Of a stretch of 55,166 bases of DNA, positions 15,984 to 25,738 are shown piece after piece. Source of the stretch: an uncultured Clostridium sp. (GTDB taxonomy: Bacteria; Bacillota; Clostridia; Lachnospirales; Lachnospiraceae). The DNA is taken from positions 1 to 55,166 of the forward strand of contig CALHQJ010000049.1 in NCBI GenBank assembly GCA_938036545.1, in the 5' to 3' direction. The notes under the pieces were generated by a model, which searched no databases, was not told the DNA's origin, and saw nothing but the letters and a program-made list of their open reading frames with translations. How positions within the stretch are numbered: position 1 is the first letter of the stretch; every line of letters starts with the position of its first letter. Both the position numbers and the translations under genes were made by a program.

Positions 15984-17819
15984 TTACTTAATCGTAATTC
16001 TTCCCTGGCCTGCGGGATTTGCATACTCTGCTCCTACCGTTCCGCCCAGTTTTTCAGAAATATAGGTAGAAAGAACATCTACATCTACCATCACATCATC
16101 TTTCACTACCTTGCATCCATTAAACATCACCATGCCGTCTCCGCCTGACTTTAACATATAGTTATGGGAGGCAACTGTATAGGTCTTGTTTAAATCCAAC
16201 GGCTCTTCGCCTACCTTAATGTCGCTTACACGGTAAGCGCCGGATACTCCCTGGAAATTACCCTTTTCATCTTCTTTCACGCTGGAAGGAATGGAAGTAT
16301 CAATAGTATAGGTAAGGCCGGATACTTGCATAAAGCCGCCGTTTTCTATCGGGCAGTCTTTGGAAGCCATCTCCAGAGCATCCTTAATCTGCTGTCCGGT
16401 TGCTTCGATTACACACCCCATATTTCCAAATGGGAATACTTTCAATGTATCATTATAGGTAATGGTTCCGGCTGCAATGCTGTCACGGACGCCGCCGCCA
16501 TTCATAAAGCCAATATCTGCTTCTAGCTGGTAACGGTATGCATCTGCACACAAATCTCCCAGATTCGTCTCTGCGCTGCGAACCGCCCGCTGTCCGGTTG
16601 CCGGATCGTTTACCGTAAGAGCTACGCTGGTATTGCCCAGTACTGTCTTTAAACTCTCGCTGTACTGTGCCTGAATCTGCTTAATATAAGCATCTGTTGA
16701 TGCATCTACAAATTTTCCGTCTTCTGTCGCTGCTGCGCCGCCTGGAATCGTTAAAACAGTACCAGCCGTTATAATATTAGGTTTTCTGATTTTATCTCTG
16801 TTTGCATTGTAAATAATCGGCCATGCCTGTGTGGAACCAAGGGTCTTTTTGGCAATCTTACTGAGAGAATCATTTTTCTGTACCGTGTACGTAGTAAATC
16901 CGGCATCCGGCACTGCGGTAACCATTTCTGTGGTAATTGTGCCGTCCGGTTTGATGGTCATCTTTCCAATATTGCTTAATTTTGTGCCTGTCTGGGTTAC
17001 TACAACCTGTTCGCCGTTTTTATTTGGATAGGTCTTGTCATAAGTCTCATGGGAATGTCCGTCAATGACTGCATCAATACCGGTCGTATTCTTAATCACA
17101 GCCTCTGAACTCCACTCACCGCTTACTCCAATATTGCCAAGATGTCCAACCGCGATAACGTAGTCTGCTCCCTGGGCGATAGCGGCATCAACGGTTACCT
17201 GAACCTGATTATAAAGAGCCTGTCCGTTTTTACCTTCACAGAAACCAAACAAATAATTGCCATTTGCATCCTGGAAATATGTCGGCGTAGACTTGGTAAA
17301 ACTTTCCGGTGTGCTGACACCTACAAACGCCACCTGAGTATCTCCATATGTAAACATCTTGTATGGCGCAAGTACCGGTGTTCCCGTTGCCAAATTCATA
17401 AAGTTACAGGAATAATATCCGCATTTCATCTTGCCTGCAAGTTCTAAAAACCGCGGCATACCATAGTCAAACTCGTGGTTGCCTGGGATTGCAAAATCAT
17501 ATCCAACGTAATTCATAATATCCACAATGTAGCCGCCGTCTGACAGTGTGCCGATAGGAGCACCCTGAATCGCATCTCCGGCATCTACCAGCGTTACATA
17601 AGGGGTCTGGGCCTGCATCTCTTTCTTGTAAAGCGCCAGACCCGCATAACCAATGTTGTCATCTACCCCGCAGTGGACATCATTAGTATAAAGTACCACT
17701 ATATCCTGTGCTGCTGCCTGCGCTGTAATCTCTGTTGCGGCAGTAACGCCAGCTGTTATAGAAACTACCATGGTCAGGGTCAATAATAGGGACCAAAACC
17801 GTTGCTTCAAGTTTTTCAT
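15984..17819 (-). CDS. Secreted 5'-nucleotidase/UshA-type metallophosphoesterase with an internal LysM domain
   Basis: 611 residues. Signal peptide to about residue 35 (VTAATEITAQAAA). The metallophosphoesterase domain (38-300) has D47/H49 (TNDVH), D79-D82 (DAGD), GNHE at 113-116 and GHSH at 254-257, the full dimetal site. A LysM domain follows at about 311-359 (YTVQKNDSLSKIAKK to TAGTVLTIPG). The 5'-nucleotidase C-terminal domain (about 385-575) has MNGGGVRDS and FPFGN. No LPXTG or membrane anchor, so the LysM probably holds it on peptidoglycan. It likely releases phosphate or nucleosides from extracellular nucleotides. Monocistronic. Confidence 0.92.
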   Translation of the reverse strand: MKNLKQRFWSLLLTLTMVVSITAGVTAATEITAQAAAQDIVVLYTNDVHCGVDDNIGYAGLALYKKEMQAQTPYVTLVDAGDAIQGAPIGTLSDGGYIVDIMNYVGYDFAIPGNHEFDYGMPRFLELAGKMKCGYYSCNFMNLATGTPVLAPYKMFTYGDTQVAFVGVSTPESFTKSTPTYFQDANGNYLFGFCEGKNGQALYNQVQVTVDAAIAQGADYVIAVGHLGNIGVSGEWSSEAVIKNTTGIDAVIDGHSHETYDKTYPNKNGEQVVVTQTGTKLSNIGKMTIKPDGTITTEMVTAVPDAGFTTYTVQKNDSLSKIAKKTLGSTQAWPIIYNANRDKIRKPNIITAGTVLTIPGGAAATEDGKFVDASTDAYIKQIQAQYSESLKTVLGNTSVALTVNDPATGQRAVRSAETNLGDLCADAYRYQLEADIGFMNGGGVRDSIAAGTITYNDTLKVFPFGNMGCVIEATGQQIKDALEMASKDCPIENGGFMQVSGLTYTIDTSIPSSVKEDEKGNFQGVSGAYRVSDIKVGEEPLDLNKTYTVASHNYMLKSGGDGMVMFNGCKVVKDDVMVDVDVLSTYISEKLGGTVGAEYANPAGQGRITIK

Positions 17820-17863
17820 AGCAACATCCTCCTTTTATGTGAAAATTAATCAGTGGTATGCTT

Positions 17864-17893
17864 ATTATATCTCATTTTAGAGCAACATGTAAA
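17864..17893 (-). promoter_or_regulatory. Promoter of the nucleotidase gene
   Basis: Minus strand: TTTACA (17888-17893), 18 bp, TATAAT (17864-17869), followed by an AAAGGAGG site and the ATG. Confidence 0.6.
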
Positions 17894-18035
17894 TAATATA
17901 CTGATAATTTTGCCAAAATTTCAAATAAGTTTTACTTTAAAGTTTTCTGATAGCTTCTCCTTACTTTTTCTATCCCGAAACATTCTTCCAACCTCCGCAT
18001 ATAATCGTAGTAAAACCCTATGAAAGGCTGTTTTT

Positions 18036-18527
18036 ATGCCTCCATCTGCCACTCCAAGACTTCCCTTTTCCGAACTTTTAAGAAAGAATCAACCCCAGGC
18101 TGCTGCCTGGATCACAGGGAATACGAATGCCCCGCAGTTAAGCGGTCTTGTCAAATTTTATGAAACGCCTTACGAAGGTATTTTAATAGAAGCAGAATTA
18201 TTTGGGCTTCCCAATATCCATACTTCTGGTTCTTCCAATTTCTATGCCATGCACATCCACGAAAATGGAGATTGCTCCTGGCATTTTACAAAGACCGGCG
18301 AGCACTATAATCCCCAAAATCAGCCCCACCCTCAGCATGCTGGCGATTTGCTTCCTCTTTTGGGGAATCAAGGGTATGCGTGGGAAGCCTTTTATGATAA
18401 ACGCTTTTCTATTCCCGATATTCTTGGGCGCTCTGTAGTGATCCATTCTGACAGAGATGATTTCGTCTCTCAACCTTCTGGAAATTCTGGTGATAAAATT
18501 GGCTGCGGCATTATCCAACGCATTTAG
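18036..18527 (+). CDS. Cu/Zn superoxide dismutase-like protein, no signal peptide
   Basis: 163 residues. Ligand motifs are visible: H73 and H75 (MHIHE), H90 (GEHYNP), H98, H101 and D104 (HPQHAGD) and H137 (VVIHSDRDD). The disulfide pair C80/C157 is kept. The conserved active-site arginine before the second Cys is Lys here (GDKIGCGI, K154). There is no signal peptide, unlike most bacterial SodC, so it appears cytoplasmic. It may be a low-activity SOD or a metal-binding protein. The ribosome site is weak (AAAGG). Monocistronic, divergent from the nucleotidase. Confidence 0.8.
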   Translation: MPPSATPRLPFSELLRKNQPQAAAWITGNTNAPQLSGLVKFYETPYEGILIEAELFGLPNIHTSGSSNFYAMHIHENGDCSWHFTKTGEHYNPQNQPHPQHAGDLLPLLGNQGYAWEAFYDKRFSIPDILGRSVVIHSDRDDFVSQPSGNSGDKIGCGIIQRI

Positions 18528-18645
18528 ATTTCTGCCTGTAATAACATTTGCTTGCCTATTTCAAATTTATGTATACTTCCCTTTATTTTTTGTTATAATT
18601 TAAGGGAATATGACTAGATGTACAAGAATGAGAACATTCAATTTT

Positions 18646-18692
18646 AAAATGGATGGTACAAATCGCTATGAAAAATCTGTACCATCCATTTT
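18646..18692 (+). terminator. Bidirectional terminator between the SOD-like gene and spoVT
   Basis: Perfect 15-bp arms AAAATGGATGGTACA and TGTACCATCCATTTT with a 17-nt loop; the A/T ends of the arms give a T run for both directions. Located between converging genes. Confidence 0.8.
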
Positions 18693-18694
18693 AT

Positions 18695-19243
18695 TTAACT
18701 CTCCATCTGTCTTCCCAAAAAGCCTGCAGCAGTTACTGCAAGTTTCATCTCCATATCTCCAAACCGAGCCCTCGGCTCCCTGCTTAAAATAATTACAGCG
18801 CCAATGGCATCTCCCTCACAGATAATCGGAGCAATAACCTGTGCGGTGATTCCATCCATGGATTCTGAAGTCAGAGAAATAAAAGCTTTATCGTCCTTTC
18901 CGGCAATTACTGCAGTTCTTTCCTGAATTGTGCTTTCTAACTGATGGCTAATGGGTTTTTGCAGCAGTTCCTTTCTGGCTCCGCCAGCTGCAGCAACCAC
19001 CTGATCCCGATCCGTAATGCAGACCATCATTCCCGTAGATTGAGCCATTGCTTCTGCATACTGCCCCGCAAAAGCAGTCAGCTCTACCATAGGAGAATAT
19101 TTTTTGAGAATGATTTCCCCTTCCCTATCAGTAAATATTTCCAGCGGTGTCCCTTCCCTTAATCGAAGAGTCCTACGGATTTCCTTCGGAATCACTACTC
19201 GTCCCAGATCGTCGATTCGTCTTACAATTCCTGTAGCTTTCAT
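18695..19243 (-). CDS. spoVT: Stage V sporulation protein T (AbrB-like + GAF)
   Basis: 182 residues, the SpoVT length. Residues 1-50 are the swapped-hairpin AbrB DNA-binding domain (MKATGIVRRIDDLGRVVIPK, then REGTPLEIFTDREGEIILKKY); the remainder is a GAF-like sensor with the IVAQVIAPI-type core (ITAQVIAPIICEGDAIGAVII). In Bacillus it controls forespore genes late in sporulation under sigma-G. The gene therefore argues for a spore former. The start follows GGAGG at a rather long spacing of 13 bases. Confidence 0.95.
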   Translation of the reverse strand: MKATGIVRRIDDLGRVVIPKEIRRTLRLREGTPLEIFTDREGEIILKKYSPMVELTAFAGQYAEAMAQSTGMMVCITDRDQVVAAAGGARKELLQKPISHQLESTIQERTAVIAGKDDKAFISLTSESMDGITAQVIAPIICEGDAIGAVIILSREPRARFGDMEMKLAVTAAGFLGRQMES

Positions 19244-19734
19244 AGTATCTTCATTCCTCCTGCAATGTTCCTGTTTTCCATATCATGTGATGTATGGTTA
19301 TTATGTGGAAAAAAAGAGGATTTATTCAAAAAAGATACAACTTATATGCTTCATGCTTGTCTGGAATAACTATATTTTTTTAATCATGTAACTTGTTAAA
19401 TCTTCTTAAAATTCATATTAAGCATTTCTATCTCTTCTACCTGAACATATTAGCCACAAGATTCACGGCATTAATTCGTCAATATTTTAACATTATCCTC
19501 TTGCTATTTTTTGTATATTGTATTCATTAAAATACAATCTTTGTATATTTTTTAACCTTTCCCCCTGTTTCTTTCCTGTTTTTTAGATAAAACATAGAAT
19601 CTGACTACTTCGTTAAAATTTTATCGTTATTTTATTGACAATCTGTTTTTACAGCAGTATAATGACGCCAGAAAGACAAAAACAACTTTGTAACCAATCA
19701 TCAATTTATGATAAAATAGTCAGGAGGATTTAAA
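19244..19734. other. Divergent intergenic region spoVT / adhE
   Basis: About 490 AT-rich bases. The adhE promoter and a weak dyad are at its right end (19611-19663). The remainder (19260-19600) has no frame with a ribosome site and no hairpin I would call; it presumably holds the spoVT promoter, which I cannot place with confidence. Confidence 0.6.
19635..19663 (+). promoter_or_regulatory. Consensus sigma-A promoter of adhE
   Basis: TTGACA (19635-19640), 17 bp, TATAAT (19658-19663), both perfect. The leader of about 65 nt ends in AGGAGG before the ATG at 19736. A weak dyad CGTTAAAATTTTATCG (19611-19626) just upstream could be a redox-repressor (Rex-like) site, but the match is poor. Confidence 0.85.
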
Positions 19735-19735
19735 G

Positions 19736-22354
19736 ATGGCAAAGACGAAGGCATCCGAAATCATTGATAACGTTGACGCATTAACCGCTAAGCTGAAAGC
19801 TATGCGTGAAGCACAGGCACAGTTTGCTACCTTTACTCAGGAGCAGGTAGACAAAATTTTCTTTGCTGCTGCAATCGCTGCAAACCAGGCCCGTATCCCA
19901 CTGGCAAAAATGGCTGTTGAGGAAACCGGCATGGGTATTGTAGAAGACAAGGTTATTAAAAACCACTACGCTGCTGAGTACATTTACAACGCATACAAAA
20001 ACACAAAGACCTGCGGAGTAATCGAGGAAGATCCTGCATTCGGCATCAAGAAAATTGCAGAACCTATCGGTATCATTGCCGCAGTTATTCCTACCACCAA
20101 CCCAACTTCTACTGCCATTTTCAAAACTCTGATTGCATTAAAGACCAGAAATGCTATCATCATCAGCCCACATCCACGTGCAAAGAACTGCACCATTGAG
20201 GCAGCAAGAATCGTATTAGAAGCAGCTGTAAAGGCCGGCGCTCCAGAAGGCATTATCGGCTGGATTGATGTTCCAAGCCTGGAACTTACCAATGAAGTTA
20301 TGAAGGACGCTGACATTATTCTGGCAACCGGCGGTCCTGGCATGGTTCACGCAGCTTACTCCTCCGGAAAACCGGCATTAGGCGTAGGCGCTGGAAACAC
20401 ACCGGTTATTATTGATGAAACTGCTGATGTTAAGCTGGCTGTTAACTCCATCATCCATTCCAAGACTTTTGATAACGGTATGATTTGTGCTTCTGAGCAG
20501 TCTGTTACTGTATTAGAGCCTCTGTACGATGCAGTTAAGAAAGAATTCGCATACCGCGGATGCTACTTCTTAAAGCCAGACGAGATTGAAAAAGTAAGAA
20601 AAACCATTTTAATTAACGGCTCTTTAAATGCTAAGATTGTCGGTCAGTCCGCACACAAGATTGCTGCCCTGGCAGGCGTTAATGTTCCGGAATCTACCAA
20701 GATTTTAATTGGTGAAGTAGAATCCGTTGATATTTCCGAAGAGTTTGCTCACGAAAAATTATCCCCTGTACTGGCTATGTACAAGGCAAAAGATTTTGAT
20801 GACGCTTTGGCAAAAGCAGAACGTCTGGTAGCAGACGGCGGCTACGGCCACACCTCTTCTCTTTACATTCATCCGGCACAGACCGAAAAAATTATGAAGC
20901 ACGCTGAGGCAATGAAGACCTGCCGTATTGTTATCAATACTCCTTCTTCTCACGGCGGCATCGGCGACTTATACAACTTTAAGATGGCTCCGTCCTTAAC
21001 ATTAGGCTGCGGTTCCTGGGGCGGCAACTCCGTTTCTGAAAACGTTGGCGTAAAACACTTATTAAACATCAAGACCGTTGCCGAAAGGAGAGAAAACATG
21101 CTGTGGTTCCGCGCACCTCAAAAAGTTTACTTTAAGAAGGGCTGTATGCCGGTTGCATTGGATGAGCTGGGTACTGTTATGGGCAAGAAGAAAGCTTTCA
21201 TTGTTACTGACAGCTTCTTATATAAGAATGGTTATGTAAAGCCAATCGAAGAAAAATTAGACCAGATGGGCATTCAGCATACCTGCTTCTATGAAGTTGC
21301 TCCAGATCCAAACCTGACTTCTGCAACTGCCGGCGCTGCTGCAATGCGTGCATTTGAACCTGACTGCATTATCGCTCTGGGCGGTGGTTCCGCAATGGAT
21401 GCCGGTAAAATTATGTGGGTAATGTATGAGCATCCGGAAGTAGACTTCCTGGATATGGCTATGCGTTACATGGATATTCGTAAGAGAGTTTATACCTTCC
21501 CGAAGATGGGCGAGAAAGCTTACTTTGTAGCAATCCCAACTTCTTCCGGTACTGGTTCCGAGGTAACTCCTTTCGCAGTTATTACAGATGACCGCACCGG
21601 CACAAAATATCCTCTGGCTGACTATGAACTGCTTCCTAACATGGCAATCATTGATGCAGACAATATGATGAATCAGCCTAAGGGCTTAACCAGCGCTTCC
21701 GGTATCGACGCTTTAACCCATGCATTAGAGGCATATGCTTCCATCATGGCTACCGATTATACCGACGGCCTGGCATTAAAGGCAATGAAGAACATCTTCG
21801 CTTACCTGCCAAGCGCTTACGAAAACGGAGCAAACGATCCGTATGCCCGCGAAAAAATGGCTGACGCTTCCTGTATGGCCGGTATGGCATTTGCAAATGC
21901 ATTCTTAGGCGTATGCCACTCCATGGCTCATAAGCTTGGCGCTTACCATCATCTGCCTCACGGTGTTGCAAACGCACTGTTAATTACCGAAGTTATGCGG
22001 TTTAACGCTGTAGAAGTTCCGCCTAAGATGGGAACTTTCTCTCAGTATCAGTATCCACACACCTTGTCCCGTTATGTAGAATGTGCAAACTTCTGCGGAG
22101 TATTCGGAAAAGATGATCAGGATACCTTAAACAAGTTTATTGATAAGATTGAAGAATTAAAAGCCCGCGTTGGCATTAAGAAAACCATCCGTGACTACGG
22201 CATCAAAGAGGAAGATTTCTTAGCTACCTTAGATGAAATGGTTGAAAATGCATTTGATGACCAGTGTACCGGCGCTAACCCAAGATACCCATTGATGAGC
22301 GAAATCAAGGAAATGTATCTGCGCGCTTACTATGGTAAGGAAAAAGCAAACTAA
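19736..22354 (+). CDS. adhE: Bifunctional acetaldehyde-CoA / alcohol dehydrogenase
   Basis: 872 residues, the normal AdhE size. Residues 1-430 are the aldehyde dehydrogenase part with PTTNPTSTAIFKTL and the catalytic Cys in MICASEQS near 245. Residues about 450-870 are the iron-dependent alcohol dehydrogenase with GGGSAMDAGK, PTSSGTGSEVTPFAV and the His-rich metal segment HSMAHKLGAYHH. It converts acetyl-CoA to ethanol, reoxidising two NADH, and forms long cytoplasmic filaments (spirosomes) in the family. Codon use is strongly biased, suggesting high expression, in line with the consensus promoter. Followed at 25 bp by a kinase gene. Confidence 0.98.
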   Translation: MAKTKASEIIDNVDALTAKLKAMREAQAQFATFTQEQVDKIFFAAAIAANQARIPLAKMAVEETGMGIVEDKVIKNHYAAEYIYNAYKNTKTCGVIEEDPAFGIKKIAEPIGIIAAVIPTTNPTSTAIFKTLIALKTRNAIIISPHPRAKNCTIEAARIVLEAAVKAGAPEGIIGWIDVPSLELTNEVMKDADIILATGGPGMVHAAYSSGKPALGVGAGNTPVIIDETADVKLAVNSIIHSKTFDNGMICASEQSVTVLEPLYDAVKKEFAYRGCYFLKPDEIEKVRKTILINGSLNAKIVGQSAHKIAALAGVNVPESTKILIGEVESVDISEEFAHEKLSPVLAMYKAKDFDDALAKAERLVADGGYGHTSSLYIHPAQTEKIMKHAEAMKTCRIVINTPSSHGGIGDLYNFKMAPSLTLGCGSWGGNSVSENVGVKHLLNIKTVAERRENMLWFRAPQKVYFKKGCMPVALDELGTVMGKKKAFIVTDSFLYKNGYVKPIEEKLDQMGIQHTCFYEVAPDPNLTSATAGAAAMRAFEPDCIIALGGGSAMDAGKIMWVMYEHPEVDFLDMAMRYMDIRKRVYTFPKMGEKAYFVAIPTSSGTGSEVTPFAVITDDRTGTKYPLADYELLPNMAIIDADNMMNQPKGLTSASGIDALTHALEAYASIMATDYTDGLALKAMKNIFAYLPSAYENGANDPYAREKMADASCMAGMAFANAFLGVCHSMAHKLGAYHHLPHGVANALLITEVMRFNAVEVPPKMGTFSQYQYPHTLSRYVECANFCGVFGKDDQDTLNKFIDKIEELKARVGIKKTIRDYGIKEEDFLATLDEMVENAFDDQCTGANPRYPLMSEIKEMYLRAYYGKEKAN

Positions 22355-22379
22355 TATATAATAAAAGGAGGGTATTGCC

Positions 22380-23138
22380 ATGAAGCTGAATGAGAAAGAT
22401 ATTATCTTTACACGTCCATATAAGACCTTGTATGCAAACAAAGATAAAGTCATTAAAGTCTTTGATAAGAAACGCTATTCCAAGGCTGATGTGTTTAACG
22501 AGGCTTTAAATGAATCCAATGTAGAAGAAACCGGCCTGTATATTCCGGAAATCCTTGAGGTTTCCGAAACTCCGGACGGCTGGGCTCTGGTTCGTGAGAA
22601 GGTTGACGGCGTAACCCTGGATTCTCTGATGAAAGAGAATCCTGAAAAGGTAGAGGAATACATGGAAAAATTTGTAGACCTTCAGCTGGAAATCCATTCC
22701 AAAAAATGCCCAGGTCTTAAGAAATTAAAGGCAAAGCTGCAGAATCAGATTAACAGCTTAAAGGATCTGGATGCTACCACCCGTTATGAATTAAGCACCC
22801 GCTTAGATGGTATGCCAAAACATACCAAACTGTGCCACGGTGATTTCAACCCTACCAACGTTATCGTTGATAACAAGGGCAACTGGGCTGTAATTGACTG
22901 GGCTCATGCCGCACAGGGAAATGCCAGCGCCGACGCTGCTATGACCTACCTGTTATTTGCACTGGAAGACCAGAAGCTAGCTGATATGTACATTAACCTG
23001 TTCTGCAAGAAGAGCGACACTGCCCGTCAGTACGTAAACCGTTGGCTGCCAATCGTAGCTGCCGCTCAGCTTACCAAGAAAAAAGCAAAAGAAAAAGACT
23101 TCCTGATGAAATGGATTGATGTTGTAGAATACGTATAG
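22380..23138 (+). CDS. APH-fold phosphotransferase downstream of adhE
   Basis: 252 residues. The kinase core is plain: an N-lobe with WALVREKVDGVTLDSL, the catalytic loop CHGDFNPTNVIVD near residues 157-169 and the metal-binding VIDWAHAAQGN near 177-187. This places it in the aminoglycoside-phosphotransferase/choline-kinase fold, where substrates are small hydroxyl compounds or proteins. An AGGAGGG site precedes the ATG. It has codon usage like adhE and no promoter in the 25-bp gap, so it is co-transcribed. The substrate is unknown; a drug-resistance role is not supported. Confidence 0.85.
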   Translation: MKLNEKDIIFTRPYKTLYANKDKVIKVFDKKRYSKADVFNEALNESNVEETGLYIPEILEVSETPDGWALVREKVDGVTLDSLMKENPEKVEEYMEKFVDLQLEIHSKKCPGLKKLKAKLQNQINSLKDLDATTRYELSTRLDGMPKHTKLCHGDFNPTNVIVDNKGNWAVIDWAHAAQGNASADAAMTYLLFALEDQKLADMYINLFCKKSDTARQYVNRWLPIVAAAQLTKKKAKEKDFLMKWIDVVEYV

Positions 23139-23160
23139 TTGTTTTGGATGCTTTCGTCAT

Positions 23161-23203
23161 AAGAAGCCCCTGACTGTGAAATCCGCAGCCAGGGGGGCTT
23201 CTT
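23161..23203 (+). terminator. Terminator of the adhE-kinase operon
   Basis: AAGAAGCCCCTG pairs with CAGGGGGGCTTCTT across a 17-nt loop, followed by TATATTTTT. It lies between converging genes and probably serves the P-type ATPase gene as well. Confidence 0.8.
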
Positions 23204-23254
23204 ATATTTTTCAGAACCTTCTCTTCTGCCAGTCAAAAAGCCAGTATTTCCGTC

Positions 23255-25238
23255 TTATTCCCCCGACAGAAGCGGACTCATACTCTTTAAACCAATCGCC
23301 AGCGTGGACAAGTTATGCAGCAATGCTGAAGTCGTTGGCTGAATCACTCCAGCTATCCCAAGTACAATCAAAACTGCATTAATACCTACGATTCCTCTGT
23401 AATTATTCTGAATTCGGTGCATCATAGCATTCGACAGGCATTTCAATGTTACAATTTCCCGGAGATCCTCTGCTGCAAATGTAATATCTGCAATTTCCCG
23501 GGCAATCTCTGCTCCATCACTGACAGCAATTCCGGCATCTGCTGCAGAAAGTGCCGGAGAATCATTCACTCCATCTCCTATCATGACTACTTTTCTTCCA
23601 GCTGCCTTTTCTCTCTCAACAAATCCCGCTTTGTCCTCTGGCAGTACCTCCGAATAATACCGATCAACTCCAACCCGTCTGGCAATTGAAGCCGCCGTCC
23701 GTTCACTATCTCCTGTCATCATTACAATTTGGGAGACCCCTTCTTTTTTCAGAAGTCTTATCATATCACCTGCTTCTTCTCTTAAAGGATCCTCGATACA
23801 GATAACTGCAATCAATTCCTGGTTCATGGCAAGATATAAATGGGAGTACTCCTCTGGAAGCTGCTGAAATTTTTCCTGGTACTCCGGCCTGACTCTGCAT
23901 TTCTCATCTTCAAAGACAAAATGGCTGCTTCCTATCACAGTCCTTTTTCCTTCAATATAAGAAGAAATCCCATGTGCTACCACATATTCAACCTTAGAAT
24001 GCATTTCTTCATGGTACAACCGCCTCTTTTTCGCAGCATCCACCACTGCCTTTGCCATAGAATGTGGAAAATGCTCTTCCAGGCAGGCTGCGATACGTAG
24101 TGCCTCTGGTTCTGGAATATCGCCAAACACAACTACTTCCTTTACGGTTGGCTGTGCCTTTGTCAGCGTACCTGTTTTATCCAGTACAAAGGTATCTGCT
24201 TCGGCTACCGCTTCCAGATACTTTCCACCCTTTACCGTAATTCCACATGCCCCTGCTTCTCTGATTGCGGAAAGAACAGTAATCGGCATAGCAAGTTTTA
24301 ATGCACAGGAAAAATCTACCATAAGAACTGAAAGGGCTTTTGTGACATTACCTGTCAGAAATCCCACAATTCCAGTTCCAATCAGCGTATACGGCACCAG
24401 ACACTGCCCGAACAATAATCTCCAGTTCTCCTTCTTCCAGAACGGTTCCTGCATATACGAACTGTCCCTCTGTTCTCCTGACCGGAAGCGCTTCTCCTGT
24501 TAAAGAAGCCTGGTTTACCATCCCCTCTCCGGATGCTACCTCTCCGTCAAACGGAATCACATTGCCCATTCGTACAACAATCCTGTCCGTTTCCTGTATT
24601 TTTGAAACTGGTACAAGAATTTCCTGGTCTTCTCTTTTTAGCCATACCTTTTTTACATTTAGAGACATGCTGCGGGCCAGATCTCCCACTGACTTTTTAT
24701 GAGTCCATTCCTCTAATAATTCTCCAATTCCCAAAAGGAACATAATGGAGCCAGCTGTGCTAAAATCTCTTCTTAGGATTGATACCCCAATTGCTGTTGC
24801 ATCTAGTACGGAGACTTCTATTTTCTTTCTTCCCAGACATGTTATCCCTTTCCAGATATAGGGTATCGCTTTTAAAATAAGCCATATTTTTCTAAGCGGA
24901 TTTGGAAGAAGCAGTCTTCCTCCGTAATGGATGAGTGTTTTTACAATCAGCTTTTCCTTGTATGAAGCATTTAATATCCGTCCTGAATCTGGAAGATCCT
25001 TCTCTGAAAAACTTGCTGTTTTCAGGCAAAATTCCTTTAGTTCCCGGATAAGTTCCTGCCTGTCCCCTGTATAACAAATCACGGCATCTGCGGTGCGTTC
25101 ATATACCTTAACCTTTGTTATATGTTTCCTTTTTTCGAAAGCCTGGCAAAGAGCATCCGCCTCCGCACACGTCATCCTGTTTCGGATGACATGGATACGG
25201 AGGCGGCCCTCAATTTCATGTTTTATGAGAAACTTCAT
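23255..25238 (-). pseudogene. Heavy-metal P-type ATPase, broken by an internal deletion/frameshift
   Basis: Two frames make up one P1B-type ATPase. The first (25238 down to about 24348) has an N-terminal heavy-metal-associated-like domain, membrane helices and the actuator TGEALPV motif. The second (24454-23255) has the intramembrane SCALKLAMP, the phosphorylation site DKTGTLT, MMTGD and GDGVNDSPALSAADAG. The frames overlap by about 107 bp, but that overlap carries no family sequence in the second frame until LVPYTL. Thus about 30 residues normally between the actuator domain and helix 5 are missing, not merely shifted. A deletion is more likely than a single-base sequencing error. The product would be non-functional. 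Confidence 0.8.
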
Positions 25239-25549
25239 GCTTGTTCCGGCTCGTTTTCTTCCTGGAAGTCCGCACCATCTTCACAAAAAACATCTTCCTC
25301 TTCATTCATCGCTTCTTCTGCAGCCCGCTTCTCATTTATCTGCTGGGCTTCTGCCAGAATATCTTCTGCATTCTCCTGTACAGTAGTTACCGTTTTCATC
25401 ACGCAGTCTTTTGCCCGAAGCACTGCTGCCGTACAGTTAATATATGCCTTTTTTGCATCTTTACTGGAAAGGATTTTTATGCCAGCAGTTCCAAACAAAA
25501 CTCCACCTGCAAACAATCCAAATTTTTTCAATGCTGATTCATGAAACAT
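25235..25549 (-). CDS. Small membrane-anchored protein next to the P-type ATPase (DUF6110-like)
   Basis: 104 residues: a short N-terminal hydrophobic segment (FGLFAGGVLFGTAGIKIL, about 10-27) and a long charged helical part ending in an acidic tail with Glu/Asp clusters. Its stop overlaps the ATPase start by four bases (ATGA), so the two are coupled. From memory this resembles the DUF6110 proteins that sit before such ATPases; I cannot confirm it. The acidic tail could bind metal (inference). Confidence 0.65.
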   Translation of the reverse strand: MFHESALKKFGLFAGGVLFGTAGIKILSSKDAKKAYINCTAAVLRAKDCVMKTVTTVQENAEDILAEAQQINEKRAAEEAMNEEEDVFCEDGADFQEENEPEQA

Positions 25550-25738
25550 GTTAAATACCTCCTGATTATTTGTGTTTATAGCCTGTGTAAAATACCATCA
25601 TAAAGCAAAAAACTGCAGCCCATGCCCAAAATCTATGCTGCTTCACAATCACATCACTTCCTTTTTTATAGGCTTTTTTAATCATAACAAGTTCTTTTTC
25701 GGTTCGTCAATTACATTCGTTCTTATTGAAAAATTTTG

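Noticed and set aside
22380..23138. Aminoglycoside resistance gene
   Set aside because: Only the kinase fold is shared; context (adhE operon, chromosomal codon use, no mobile DNA) argues for a housekeeping role.
24348..24454. Single-base sequencing error in the P-type ATPase
   Set aside because: A simple frameshift would leave the missing 30 residues readable in the other frame; they are absent, so a deletion is more likely. Raw reads would still be worth checking.
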